The notes under the pieces: generated by a model | The model's database searches: none | What the model was told of the DNA's origin: nothing | What the model saw: the letters and a program-made list of their open reading frames with translations, nothing else | Program-made: the position numbers and the translations under genes | Shown here: positions 32,728 to 43,694 of the stretch, piece after piece | Numbering within the stretch: the first letter of the stretch is position 1 | How the letters are laid out: each line of letters starts with the position of its first letter | Source: Deinandra increscens subsp. villosa | Taxonomy: Eukaryota; Streptophyta; Magnoliopsida; Asterales; Asteraceae | NCBI GenBank assembly: GCA_039602395.1 | Contig: JBCNJP010000003.1 | Coordinates: forward strand, 70,033,917-70,097,916 | DNA: 64,000 nt | Direction of reading: 5' to 3'

Positions 32728-34517
32728 TGATGTGTGTGGTTTTGGACACTAAAAAGTTATGATTTTCGGGTCAAATTCGGGATAAATATATGTTAAAGTT
32801 GTTAATCTATGAACGTTTCTGACGAATATCATGAGTTACAGGTAAAAACGGGCTTGGCACGAAGAACGAGATTAGAAAACGAAGAAAATTGGAAAAAAGT
32901 CAAAAAGTCAAAGTTCGGGTCAAAAAGTCAACCATGAAAGTCAAAGTCAAAACCTGGTCAAAACTGACCCAGGGCACGAGGTCCATCCCACGGCCAAGCT
33001 CAGACCACGGGCATGACCTGATCACATCGTCACAGGAAACCCAGGCCACGACTCTTATCCCACAGCCACGAATCCATCCCACGGTCTGACCTTGGCCACG
33101 ACGCTCATCCCACGGCCGTGTGAATCAGAGATCCAGACCAGCAGAATCCCACGGCCTGACCTAGGTCGTGAGACCCATCCCACGGCCGTGTAATCCAAGT
33201 CAAGGCCACGACCCATTTTTAGGAATTTTGAGATTTCAAGCCTTATAAATAAAGGGCTCATTTCCACCATTCAGAACATCTTAGAGAGCAGAGAAAAAGC
33301 CAGAGAAAGCCCTCGTTGAAGTCCTTTGAAGATTTGAAGATTTAAAGCCTTCGACGAGTCGGAAATTAGTGTTTTTCATCCTTTCGATCTACGATATGGT
33401 ATTGTGTTTACATTTAGCCATGAATTCTTATTTAGATCAGATTTGTTTATGTTTAAACATTAACCTGGTTGGCTAAACTCATCGTATCGCTTAGGCGAGG
33501 GGAATCCGACCATGGTTTGACTTTAATTTTGTACCGGTTTTGCTTATATTTTGCATTTATGAAGTAGACGTTATTATTTCTTTGACTTGGTTGATGAATT
33601 GAATTCCTTTATTGTGTCTAGTTAATCTGTGGTCTTATGGAACCCTAACCCTAGCTTGCAAATCATCTATCGTTAGGAGACCATTGTATAGCCGAATAAC
33701 AGAATCTGCGGCGTACGTGTGAACTAGAAATAGTCACGATCATCAGGGAACCCTAGAATTCGATTAGGAGTCCACCATAGAGTTTGAGTGAGAAATCACC
33801 TTACCCTTAGCTAGTAGACACCCTTGCCATTTTCAAGTAGTCAAGCATTCACTGATAGGTCGGGTCTGTTCATGCTTAGCCTTGTCTAGGACCTACTAGG
33901 TCAACCTATCAACCCAATTGTAACCGCTTCACAACTATAGGTCCGTTAGGTCCATACCTATCCTAACCCTTCGACCAATTGTGAGTTGACCCACCGATAA
34001 CTCGAGACCTAGCCTAGGGCACTTCATAAACCGCAACCTTATCAGTACTTCACCATGGACCAGTAGTAACCGTGTAGGGCGTGTCTATAACCCTAAACTG
34101 TGAACCCATCCATAGGAACTAGGTAAGCCTTGTCTTAGGACCTCAGTTCATCCCAGAGATAAGTTAGAACGTATTACCGATACACCTTTCAAACCTAAGT
34201 TAGAGGAGCCATGCCTAAGTGATCCTTTACCAAATATCTGTTTTCCAAACAACATTCTAATTACTGTCATTTTCAGTTTTCTAAATTAAAATCAATTTTC
34301 AAAACAAAACAAAAACCGGCTGAATTATAAATCGACTGTTTTCAACAAGTTTGTGTCCCTGAGGTTTGACAACCCGGTGTTTACCAATACTGTGCTACAC
34401 ACGACAGGTATACTTGCCTTAGTGTGTTGGTATAGTCCCCTGGTGAATAACCAGTTTATAAATTTAAAATTTGATAGTGTAGGACCCCACTTTTCATATA
34501 CACTAAACAACACATCA
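32728..34517 (+). repeat. Athila-2 5' LTR
   Basis: It starts TGATGTGTGTGG and ends ACACATCA. TATAAAT is at 33244-33250. U3 has a gtcaaa-rich tract (32895-32965) and a 250-bp array of cccacggcc / ggccacga words (32970-33215). The short frames in it are products of that array, not genes. Confidence 0.93.
32970..33215 (+). repeat. CCCACGGCC / GGCCACGA array in LTR U3
   Basis: Repeated blocks of the form (at)cccacggcc(gtg) and gaccnaggccacga occur at irregular spacing just upstream of the TATA box. The array is duplicated in the 3' LTR (about 41823-42065). The half-sites GGCCGTGGGA and TCCCACGGCC give both orientations. Confidence 0.8.
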
Positions 34518-34523
34518 AGTTTT

Positions 34524-34540
34524 TGGCGTCGTTGCCGGGG
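34524..34540 (+). other. Athila-2 primer binding site, tRNA-Asp type
   Basis: TGGCGTCGTTGCCGGGG lies 6 bp after the 5' LTR. It matches the tRNA-Asp-type PBS typical of Athila/Tat elements. Confidence 0.85.
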
Positions 34541-34830
34541 ACGCGGTAACGTTTTAAATAGTCAAAATTTGTAGTTTAGCCAAAATTTCTAATCTTGCAA
34601 CGCGGTGGTGTACGCGACGAAGTTCTCAATCTAAGCTACTCATACCTTTCAATGAACCTGATCGAGAGTTTCGACGCAGACATCAGCAGCAGAGGCAAAC
34701 GATGGGCGATGCAGATCCGCCACGAAGAACACTTTCATCCTACACGAAGCCGAGCTTGGCGGGAGCAAGCCCGAGCATCGCGGTAACCGTTGGGAATGAG
34801 TCGTACACCATTCCATCTTAGGTCATCACT

Positions 34831-36698
34831 ATGATCAAGAACTCAATCCAATTCGATGGATTGATAGACGAGGACCCCAACGCACATATCAGGGCCTTCA
34901 TTGAGGTGTGCGACACATTCAAGCTCCCAGGCCTAAGCGGTGACGCGGCCAAGCTATGCCTATTCCCATTCTCACTCTGATCAAAAACCAAGGCGTGGCT
35001 CAATGGACAATCTGATGGTTCGATCACCAACTGGAATGACCTAGCAGAAAAGTTCCTCTACCGATTCTTCCCTCTTGGCAAAACAGCGAAGCTACGGCTG
35101 AAGATATACGCGTATCAGCAGGACCATGGAGAATCGTTCTTTGAAACTTTGGAGCGTTTCAAGGAACTATTGAGAAAATGTCCTAACCACAGGTTAGAGC
35201 AATATCAGCAGATCCAAACATTCTACAATGGGCTCAGCCCACAAACCTGTCAGTTGGTGGACATTACTGCTGGAGGAGCACTCGGCGAGAAGACTGCTGA
35301 AGAGGCCGAGACATTACTGGAGGAAATGGCTCTCATTGACTACCAATACCCCTATATCCGAAGCAGCGTTCCACTCAAAGCAGGGGTGCATCAGGTGAGT
35401 CAAGACACAATGGTGGCCGCCCAGCTCGAGGCATTATCAAAGAAGTTCGACACTCTTCGCTAAGTGGTCTTGCCACAAAAGAAGGAGCCACAGGAGTGCG
35501 AGATATGCGGAGAAGCGCATAGTACTGTCAGCTTCCAGCACAACACAGAGACGGTCGATTTTATGGGTCAAGGACAGAGAGGTCCAGTTTATGGGGATCG
35601 CTACAACTCCTCCTTGAAGAATCACGTAGGTTTCAGTTACAAGAACCAGGCAGGAAGCTCAAACCCACCGGGGTTTGCACCTAAGAACCAACAGCCCCAA
35701 GGGCAGGAACGAGAACCCGCAATGAGAGAGATAATGACTGAAATGTATGCCTACACCAAGAAAAGGGATCAAGAAATCAACTCTCAGTTCCAAAAGGACG
35801 ACCAGGAGATGGCAAAGATCAACCAACAACTGCAGAATCAACTGGCATCCTAGAAGGCACTAGAGCGTCAAGTGGGTCAAATCGCACAAACACTCTCAGG
35901 GAGACCGCAAGGAGGGCTGCCATCTAACACTGAAGGAAACCCTAAAGGGTTCGCAAATGCAGTCACAACGCGTAGTGGGAAGTCAACTCAGGAAACGCCA
36001 GTAACTCAAGACACGCCTGCAGAAGACCCAAAGGAAGCCACTGATGCTACTCCTGAACCTGAAGAGCCACAAACACCAGCAGTAAAGCCCAAGCAAAAGG
36101 AGTACAAGCCTAGGATACCATATCCTGAAAGACTTGAGAAGGAAAAGATGGAGGAGCAACACGTAAAATTTCTTTCATTATTCAAACAGCTGCACATCAA
36201 CCTTCCGTTTGTGGAAGCTCTGGCATCAATGTCCAAATATGCGAAGTTCTTGAAAGATCTTCTTAGCAATAAGAAGAAACTTGAAGAGATATCCACAGTA
36301 ACTCTCGATGAACAATGCTTCGCAGTTCTCCAACAGAAGTTACCTGCAAAGATGCGAGACCCAGGGAGTTTCACAATTCCTTGCCTAATAGGTAACACAT
36401 TGGTTTGTAACGCCCTGGCTGATCTAGGGGCCAGTATTAATCAAATGCCGTATTCAGTCTACAAGAGACTGGACCTGGGGAAACCCAGGCCTACTCGCAT
36501 GACACTTCAGCTCGCTGATCGATCAGTGAAGTACCCCAGGGGCATAGTGGAGAACATGTTGGTAAAAGTCGGCAATTTCGTCTTCCCGGTCGACTTCGTC
36601 ATCCTGGATATGGACGAGGATAAGCACATTCCGCTAATATTAGGAAGGCCATTTTTGGTCACTTCACGTGCCATAGTCGACGTCTATGATGGAAAGCT
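34831..36698 (+). pseudogene. Athila-2 gag-protease
   Basis: One frame is broken by TGA 34978, TAA 35461 and TAG 35851. Gag is recognisable by SIQFDGLIDEDPNAHI, KTKAWLN, FLYRFFPLGKTAKLR, FYNGLSPQT and a degenerate knuckle-like CEICGEAH. The linker ANAVTTRSGKST precedes the retropepsin domain: DPGSFTIPCLIG, the catalytic LADLGASINQM (about 36415-36447), MTLQLADRSVKYPRGIVENM and PLILGRPFLVTS. The real start may be earlier (a frame with FDADISSRG lies upstream) but could not be fixed. The frame stops where the solo LTR enters; the expected continuation (LTLRMGNQTVT) is found just after it. Confidence 0.88.
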
Positions 36699-37049
36699 TG
36701 TAAAACACGTGTATGATATTGCTAGTGCATGATGTAATCGGATTCGGTAACAACGAGGTAAATAAACGATTCGTTTATAGATTTCAAGCTCGTACACTTA
36801 GAGAGAGAGTATACAGGTTACACACTGAGAAACACACAGTTAAAGCTCACAAACCTCACCACCTTTTCTCTCTAAACGAGCTAACCTATTTATATAAAAC
36901 CCGTCCAGCAGACCAACTAACCAGCGTACCAGATGGTTCGGCGTACCATCTGGTCCGCCCCTGGTCCGCCGGACCAGAATACACAAAACATTCTATTACA
37001 AAGACATCTCACATTGACCTAGCACTAGACATCAAAACATGCTCCAACA
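36699..37049 (-). mobile_element. Solo Copia LTR, minus orientation (351 bp)
   Basis: The TSD AAGCT lies at 36694-36698 and 37050-37054. On the minus strand it starts TGTTGGAGCATGTTTT and ends TTTTACA, with a TATA box (tatataaata) near 36890-36900. It is related to LTR B (7157-7518) by its first 30 bp and layout. It has inverted repeats ACCAGATGGT/ACCATCTGGT (36928-36937 and 36945-36954) and CTGGTCC/GGACCAG (36961-36977) upstream of the TATA. It splits the Athila-2 protease end from RT. Confidence 0.9.
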
Positions 37050-37054
37050 AAGCT

Positions 37055-38160
37055 CACACTTCGAATGGGCAATCAAACTGTCACTCTTAATATCTAAGAC
37101 TCCATGAAACGCCCAGCCAGCCAAGATGACACTTGCTATTTCCTCGATTCTATCATGACCACCGTTGGAAGCATGCTACAAAATATATGCGGCAAAGATC
37201 AAGCCGGACTCCCAGACCCTTAACAACATTTATTAAGAAGTGGAGATGGTAGCAGCAGTCAATTTCAACAAGGAAGCAGGATCAGGGCAAGAGCACAAGG
37301 AAACGGTCGTGGAAGAGGCTCCACTTGAGCTAAAACCACTCCCATCGCATCTCGAGTACGCCTTCCTAGAAGAGCAAGGCAAGAGACCTGTGATCATAGC
37401 CTCCCACCTCGAAGCCAATCAAAAGCAAAATCTTCTGGAGGTTCTGAAAAAGCATCAGCAAGCCATAGCCTAGAAGATAACCGACATCAAAGGGATAAAT
37501 CCAGCCTTCTGCACTCACAAGATTCTGATGGAAGACGATGTCAAACCTGTGGCACAACATCAATGAAGTTTGAACCCTAACATGCAGGAAGTCGTAAAGA
37601 AGGAGGTAATCAAGCTAATGGATGCATGACTCATCTACCCGATCTCAGACTCTAAATGGGTGAGTCCAGTGCAAGTCGTGCCCAAAAAGGGTGGCATGAC
37701 GATTATCACGAATGAAAAAAAAACGAGTTGGTTCCCACTCGCACCGTGACTGGGTGGCGAGTATGCATCGATTACAGGAAATTAAATGACGCTACTCGTA
37801 AAGACCACTTCCATCTCCCCTTCATCGACCAGATGTTGGAAAGGTTGTCAGGAAAGCAGTATTACTGTTTCCTTGACGGTTTTTCAGGGTACTTCCAGAT
37901 CCCCATCGCTCCGGAGGATCAAGAAAAGACAACGTTCACATGCCCTGTCGGAACTTTTGCTTATAGGCGTATGCCCTTTGGGCTCTGCAATGCGCCTGCG
38001 ACCTTTCAACGATGTATGGTCGCTATTTTCAGCGAAATGATCGAGGATTCCATGGAAGTCTTCATGGATGACTTTTCTGTCTATGGGGACTCATTCGATA
38101 CTTGCTTACGAAACCTTGACAGAATGATGGCCAGGTGCGAAGGAAACAAATCTGGTGCTC
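37055..38160 (+). pseudogene. Athila-2 reverse transcriptase, N-terminal part
   Basis: After the protease tail there is an RT lead-in (LPSHLEYAFLEE) with stops TAG 37471, TGA 37564 and TGA 37627. Then comes INPAFCTHKILMEDD, VVPKKGGMT, and a frameshift in an A tract near 37715. The RVT_1 core follows: WRVCIDYRKLNDATRKDHF, FLDGFSGYFQIPI, RMPFGLCNAPATFQRCM and the catalytic FMDDFSVYG (about 38060-38085). A second frameshift near 38150 moves the end of RT into the next frame. Family: Ty3/gypsy, Athila/Tat clade. Confidence 0.92.
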
Positions 38161-40110
38161 AACTGGGAAAAGTGCCATTTCATGGTCACTGAGGGCATCG
38201 TGCTTGGTCATAAAATCTCCAAAGCAGGGATTGAGGTGGATAAAGCTAAAATAGAAACAATTAGCAAACTCCCTCACCCTACCAATGTTAAAGCTGTCAG
38301 GAGTTTCCTGGGTCATGCGGGGTTTTATCGCCCATTCATTAAAGATTTCTCTAAAATCACTCGGCCCATGACCCAATTTCTTGAGAAAGACGTTCCATTC
38401 AACTTCTCCACTGACTGCATTCGTGCTTATGATCTGATAAAAGAAAAATTGGTGAATGCCCCTATCATGATGGCGCCTAATTGGTCGTTGCCATTCGAGC
38501 TCATGTGCGATGCAAGCGACCATGCTGTCGGAGCAGTCCTTAGGCAGCGTAAGGATAAGCGATTCCATCTGATCCACTACGCGAGTAAAACCCTTGATGA
38601 TGCCCAAGAGAACTACACCACTACTGAGAAGGAGCTGCTGGCTGTGGTCTATGCATTTGATAAATTCCAATCCTACCTCGTTCTCTCGAAAACAAAAGTC
38701 TTCACTGACCACGCGGCGATCAAGTACCTATTCAACAAGCAAGATGCAAAGCCACGTCTGATAAGATGGATCTTGCTGCTCCACGAATTTGATATAGAAA
38801 TCATCGATAAGAAGGGAGCCGAAAACGTCGCTGTCGACCACCTATCCCGTCTGGAGAATCCTGAAGTCCAGAACAAGGAACCAAAAATTAACGAAAACTT
38901 CCCTTGTGAGTCCTTGTTTTCCATCTTTGTTCATGGAAGCCCCGCCAAGGAAAATGGAACCCCCTGGTTCGCAGATTTCGTGAACTATATGGCTGGAGGT
39001 GTGGTTAGGAAGGGCATGACGCACCAGCAACGTCGTAAATTCTTCACGGACATTAAGGACTACATTTGGGAGGATCCATTCCTTTATCGCACAGGAGCGG
39101 ATCAAGTCATCCGTCGTTGCGTCTTTGGTGAAGAGGCGTATAGAATTCTGCATCTCTGTCATGACGGGCTGACTGGAGGCCACAATTTCGCTAACAATAC
39201 GGCAAGAAAAGTTCTAGACTCCGGATTCTATTGGCCCACAATTTTCAAATATGCCCATGAACTCGTGAGAGGATGCGACGCATGTCAGAGGGCTGGAAAC
39301 ATCTCAGCCAGAAATGAGATGCCACAAAACCCCATCCAGGCCTGTGAAATATTTGACATCTGGGGTATTGACTTCATGGGGCCGTTTCCGTCATCATATG
39401 GAAACAAATATATACTCGTCGCCGTCGATTACATGTCGAAATCGGTAGAGGCCCAAGCCCTACCAACCAATGACGCGCGAGTAGTTACGAAGTTTCTGAA
39501 AAAGTTGTTTGCGCGCTTCGGTACACCCAAAGCCCTAATCAGCGACCGAGGCACTCATTTCTGCAATTCCCAGATGGAGAAGCTCTTGAAAATATATGGT
39601 GTTAACCACAGACTCGTAACACCTTATCATCCGCAAACTAGTGGGCAGGTCGAGGTATCCAATAGAGGAATAAAGCGTATCTTGGAACGAACATGCGGCA
39701 TTCATCGGAAAGACTGGTCTGAGAAACTCGATGATGCACTGTGGGCTTTCCGCACGGCTTACAAAACACCAATCGACACAACTCCCTTTAGGCTTGTTTA
39801 CAAAAAGTCGTGTCATTTGCCCGTAGAACTAGAACACAAATCTTATTGGGCGATGCACATAGTTAATGCAGACTTGATGAAATCAGGCGAGGAACGGCTC
39901 CTGCAATTGAACGAGCTACAAGAATTGAGAGACGCAGCGTACGAGAGCGCCAGACGATATAAGGACAAGACGGCAAAGACACACGATCAAAAGCTCAAGG
40001 AGAAGAAGGAGTTTAAGTATGGGGATCGTGTGTTGCTATACAACTCTCGTCTGAAGTTGTTTCCAGGAAAACTGCGATCGAGGTGGAGCGGTCCGTATAC
40101 GGTCATGTAG
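38155..40110 (+). CDS. Athila-2 RT thumb, RNase H and integrase
   Basis: A 651-codon open frame. RT end: KCHFMVTEGIVLGHKIS, VRSFLGHAGFYRPFIKDF. RNase H (RT_RNaseH): PFELMCDASDHAVGAVL, HYASKTLDDAQENYTTTEKELLAVV. Integrase zinc-binding segment with HLCHDGLTGGH and CDACQR. Integrase core: GIDFMGPF (D, about residue 405), ISDRGTHF (D, about 462) and GQVEVSNR (E, about 499), with exact D-X35-E spacing. The C-terminal part has FKYGDRVLLYNSRLKLFPGK and WSGPYTVM, then stops at TAG. The frame is intact although the upstream gag and RT start are broken; it could not be made from this copy without frameshifting. Confidence 0.93.
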   Translation: MLNWEKCHFMVTEGIVLGHKISKAGIEVDKAKIETISKLPHPTNVKAVRSFLGHAGFYRPFIKDFSKITRPMTQFLEKDVPFNFSTDCIRAYDLIKEKLVNAPIMMAPNWSLPFELMCDASDHAVGAVLRQRKDKRFHLIHYASKTLDDAQENYTTTEKELLAVVYAFDKFQSYLVLSKTKVFTDHAAIKYLFNKQDAKPRLIRWILLLHEFDIEIIDKKGAENVAVDHLSRLENPEVQNKEPKINENFPCESLFSIFVHGSPAKENGTPWFADFVNYMAGGVVRKGMTHQQRRKFFTDIKDYIWEDPFLYRTGADQVIRRCVFGEEAYRILHLCHDGLTGGHNFANNTARKVLDSGFYWPTIFKYAHELVRGCDACQRAGNISARNEMPQNPIQACEIFDIWGIDFMGPFPSSYGNKYILVAVDYMSKSVEAQALPTNDARVVTKFLKKLFARFGTPKALISDRGTHFCNSQMEKLLKIYGVNHRLVTPYHPQTSGQVEVSNRGIKRILERTCGIHRKDWSEKLDDALWAFRTAYKTPIDTTPFRLVYKKSCHLPVELEHKSYWAMHIVNADLMKSGEERLLQLNELQELRDAAYESARRYKDKTAKTHDQKLKEKKEFKYGDRVLLYNSRLKLFPGKLRSRWSGPYTVM

Positions 40111-40520
40111 GTATTCTCATACGAAACAGGGAAGATATGGGTGAGGACGGACATCCATTCAAGGTAAACAGGCATAGATTAAAAACGTTATATCGAAGGG
40201 CCCATTAGCAAAGCTTACGTGGAAGATCTGAGCTTCCAAAAGCCCCTTGAATAATTCACAGGGGCCGAGTCGAGCTAAAGACTCGTAAATAAATTTAGCG
40301 CTTCGCGGGAGGCAACCCGTGCATTTAAATTTGTTATTTTTCATTTTTCTAATTTTTATGTGTTTTCATTTTTGTATACAATGTTTGGTGCTGAAACGTT
40401 GGCTGGAAGTATACTATTGCAACAGCAAGTTGTTCGATGTGTGTGGACGTGAGAATATTGGGCAATCACAAAAACCAGGGAGTTTCCTTTATCCAACCCT
40501 TTTATTTATTCCTATTTTTC

Positions 40521-40558
40521 TGCATTGAGGACAATGCAATATTCTAAGTATGGGGATG
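40521..40558 (+). other. Athila-2 internal hairpin + PPT-like module
   Basis: The perfect 7-bp stem TGCATTG / CAATGCA encloses an AGGA loop (40528-40531). After 7 nt comes AAGTATGGGGATG (40546-40558). Confidence 0.8.
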
Positions 40559-41540
40559 GAAAGGGTTGGCTAAGCTTAGAATATAACTCCCTCACCACAT
40601 CAAAAGTTTGAAAATCCCCTAAAATTTTAGAATGTTTTCCCAATATCACATGACACGAAAGTACACCATTTCTAACATAAATCATAGATAATTTATTTGT
40701 GCCTTATCGTGTCTGCAAGTCGCAAGAACGGTTTTCCTTAAAGGTTTATTTTCATAAAAATCACATGATCAATTTTTTATCGATCGAGTTTTGTGAACCA
40801 ACAAAAAACCCACTCACCCGATTTCCCTTGTGAGATTAAGCCTACAAAAAGAAAAATATATTTAGGTGAAAAATGAAAAAATCATAGTCATGAGGGATGT
40901 CGTATTTCTAAAACATGTTCTAGGTTTATGTTGAGATCGTGTTCAACTAATCGCCTTGAGTCATTATGGATCTTCTCCGGGTCGTCAATTACCCGAAGAT
41001 ACTGGACATTCTGCATAACTCCAGTATATATATAATCAAAAAAAAATTAAAAATTAGTCTTGTATTGAAAGGTTGCAAAACCCTAAATCAAGCTAAAGAA
41101 AAATAAATATATATAAATAAATGACAATGAAACATTGTAAAATGGCTGTACGTATACGCCAAGTTATACGTTAGGGTGGTAGCTCATACACCTGTATATA
41201 TGAGCAAACGTTTGAGTATCCCCCTCCATTTTTTGGTCGGGTCCCATAACGAACTTGGCGGCACGATCATATATATAAACCCAAGAAACACTTAGATATG
41301 CTTGACCTGAGCGTTCACTTCAAATACTACACCCATAGGTCGAGTGAATTGGTGAGTGAGTGAAAAAATAATAGAAAAATGGTTTGCATTACTTGGTTGA
41401 GAGATTTTGTGATTTTTCAACTCATTAAAACTTGCGAGGTCATAAACCCTAGTATTGATAGTAAATCTTGCGGACCGAATATGTACACTTAGATGTTTAT
41501 GTGGTTAAATTGAGTCGTAGTAGTGTCGAGATTAAAATAG

Positions 41541-41577
41541 ATTGCTTGGGGACAAGCAATGTTTAAGTATGGCGATG
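41541..41577 (+). other. Athila-2 terminal hairpin + PPT
   Basis: The perfect 8-bp stem ATTGCTTG / CAAGCAAT encloses a GGGA loop (41549-41552). AAGTATGGCGATG follows at 41565-41577, then the 3' LTR at 41580. Confidence 0.85.
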
Positions 41578-41579
41578 TT

Positions 41580-43366
41580 TGATGTGTGTGTTTTTGGACA
41601 TTAAAAAGTTATGATTTTCGGGTCAAATTCGGGATAAATATATGTTAAAGTTGTTAATCTGTGAATGTTTCTGTAGAATATCATGAGTTACAGGTAAAAA
41701 TGGGCTTGGCATGAAGAACAAGACGAGAAAACGAAGAAAATTGGAAAAAAAGTCAAAAAGTCAAAGTTCGGGTCAAAAAGTCAACCATGAAAGTCAAGGT
41801 CAAAACCTGGTCAAAACTGACCCAGGGCACGAGGTCCATCCCACGGCCAAGCTCAGACCACGGGCATGACCTGACAAGATCGTCACAGGAAACCCAGGCC
41901 ACGACTCTTATCCTACAGCCACGAATCCATCCCACGGTCTGACCCAGGCCACGAGGATCATCCCACGGCCGTGTGAATCAGAGATCCAGACCAGCAGAAT
42001 CCCACGGCCTGACCTAGGCCGTGAGACCCATCCCACGGCCGTGTAATCCAGGTCAAGGCCACGACACATTTTTGGGAATTTTGAGATATCAAGCCTTATA
42101 AATAGAGGGCTCATTTCCACCATTCAGAACATCTTGGAGAGCAGAGTAAAAGCCAGAGAAAGCTCTCGTTGAAGCCCTTTGAAGATTTGAAGATTTAAAG
42201 CCTTCGACGAGTCAGAAATTAGCGTTTTTCATCCTTTCGAGCTACTATTTGGTATTGTGTTTACATTTATCCATGAATTCTTGTTTAGATTAGATTTGTT
42301 TATGCTTAAACATTAACATGGTTGGCTAAACTCATCGTATCGCTTAGGCGAGGCGAATCCGACCATGGTTTCACTTTAATTTTGTAACAGTTTTGCTTAT
42401 ATTTTGCATTTATGAAGTAGACGTTATTATTGCTTTGACTTGGTTGATGAATTGAATTCCTTTATTGTGTCTAGTTAATCTCTGGTCTTGTGGAACCCTA
42501 ACCCTAGCTTGCAAACCATTTATCGTTAGGAGACGATTGTATAGCCGAATAACAGAATCTGCGACGTACGTGTGAACTAGAAATAGTCACGATCATCAGG
42601 GAACCCTAGAATTCGATTGGGAGTCCACCATAGAGTTTGAGTGAAAAATCACCTTACCCATAGCTAGTATACACCCTTGCCATTTTCAAGTAGTCAAGCA
42701 TTCACCGATAGGTCGGGTCTGTTCCTGCTTAGCCGTGTCTAGGACCTACTAGGTTAACCTATCAACCCAATTGTAACCGCTTCACAACTATAGGACCGTT
42801 AGGGCCATACGTATCCTAACCCTTCGACCAGTTGTAAGTTGAGCCACCGGTAACTCGGGACCCAGCCTAGGGCACTTCATAAACCGCAACCTTATCAGTA
42901 CTTCACCATGGACCAGTAGTAACCGTGTAGGGCGTGTCTATAACCCTAAACTGTGAACCCATCCATAGGAACTAGGTAAGCCTTGTCTTAGGACCCCCAG
43001 TTCATCCCAGAGATAAGTTAGAACGCATTACCAATACACCTGTCAAACCTAAGTTGGAGGTGCCATGCCTAAGTGACCCTTTCCCAAATATCTGTTTTCC
43101 AAACAACATTTTAATTACTGTCATTTTCTGTTTTCTAAATTAAAATCAATTTTCAAAACAAAACAAAAATCGGCTGAATTATAAATCGACTGTTTTTAAC
43201 AAGTTCATGTCCCTGAGGTTCGACAACCCGGTGTTTACCAATACTGTGCTACGCACGACAAGTATACTTGCCTTAGTGTGTTGGTATAGTCCCCTGGTGA
43301 ATAACCAGTAATTTAAAATTTGATAGTGTAGGACCCCACTTTTTATATACACTAAACAACACATCA
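41580..43366 (+). repeat. Athila-2 3' LTR
   Basis: It is colinear with the 5' LTR with scattered single-base differences. TATAAAT is near 42098. It ends ACACATCA and is followed by the TSD AGGAT. Confidence 0.93.
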
Positions 43367-43371
43367 AGGAT

Positions 43372-43694
43372 CCTAGGTCTAGGTGTTATGTTTCTCTGAT
43401 ATTGAATTCACCCTTAAGTTTTTCCTGTTTTCGGTTGATTAGTCGATTAGTTAGTTAGTTAGATCTCAATTAAACCAAATTACTCATTTTTTCATTCATT
43501 TCCCTAGGTCTGAGTCTTGTTCATAGTGTCCTTAAGTTCGATATCCCGGTCTTCTGTAAATATACTATCACTGATAGGTACACTTTCCTTTAGGTTCGGT
43601 TTAGTTTACAAGTTTCGGTAAAATTAGGTGTGTCTAGGTCTAGGATTAGGTCTAGGTTTATTATTAGTTTTTAGTAGTCGTTCCGAACACATCA
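43372..43694 (+). repeat. Athila-1 3' LTR, right part
   Basis: It continues the LTR cut at 32727 and ends TTCCGAACACATCA, the inverted counterpart of its start TGATGTGTGTCGAA. The next 5 bp (ttaaa) should be the Athila-1 target duplication. Confidence 0.8.

Larger units (their letters stand above)
40111..41579 (+). other. Athila-2 3' non-coding region
   Basis: It begins with the decayed end of pol and the Athila/Tat-typical phrase cttcgcgggaggcaaccc (about 40302-40319). Two hairpin-PPT modules follow (40521-40558 and 41541-41577). The space between them contains no ORF of note and no env-like frame. Confidence 0.75.
32728..43366 (+). mobile_element. Athila-2: complete Athila-type Ty3/gypsy element, 10,639 bp
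   Basis: The TSD AGGAT lies at 32723-32727 and 43367-43371. LTRs of 1790 and 1787 bp run TGATGTG...CACATCA and are very similar along their whole length. Gag, protease, RT, RNase H and integrase are in the canonical order. It is inactivated by stops, two frameshifts and a solo Copia LTR between protease and RT. No env-like frame is present. Confidence 0.95.
7519..43694 (+). mobile_element. Athila-1: dissected Athila-type Ty3/gypsy deletion derivative
   Basis: The pieces in order are gag (7519-9001), protease (21366-22708), 3' non-coding region (29626-31432), and 3' LTR (31433-32727 plus 43372-43694). They are separated by insertions whose target duplications match exactly: CCA, GAAGT and AGGAT. 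The LTR begins TGATGTGTGT and ends ACACATCA. There is no RT, RNase H or integrase between the protease remnant and the 3' region, so the element had probably lost most of pol before the insertions. The 5' LTR is outside the window. The flank after 43694 is ttaaa. Confidence 0.75.

Noticed and set aside
32889..33270. Several open frames on both strands in the GC-rich part of the Athila-2 LTR (and copies near 41750-42120)
   Set aside because: They arise from the cccacggcc and gtcaaa arrays, occur in both LTRs, and have no motif.
40111..41579. env-like ORF of Athila-2
   Set aside because: Only short frames without signal or membrane pattern.
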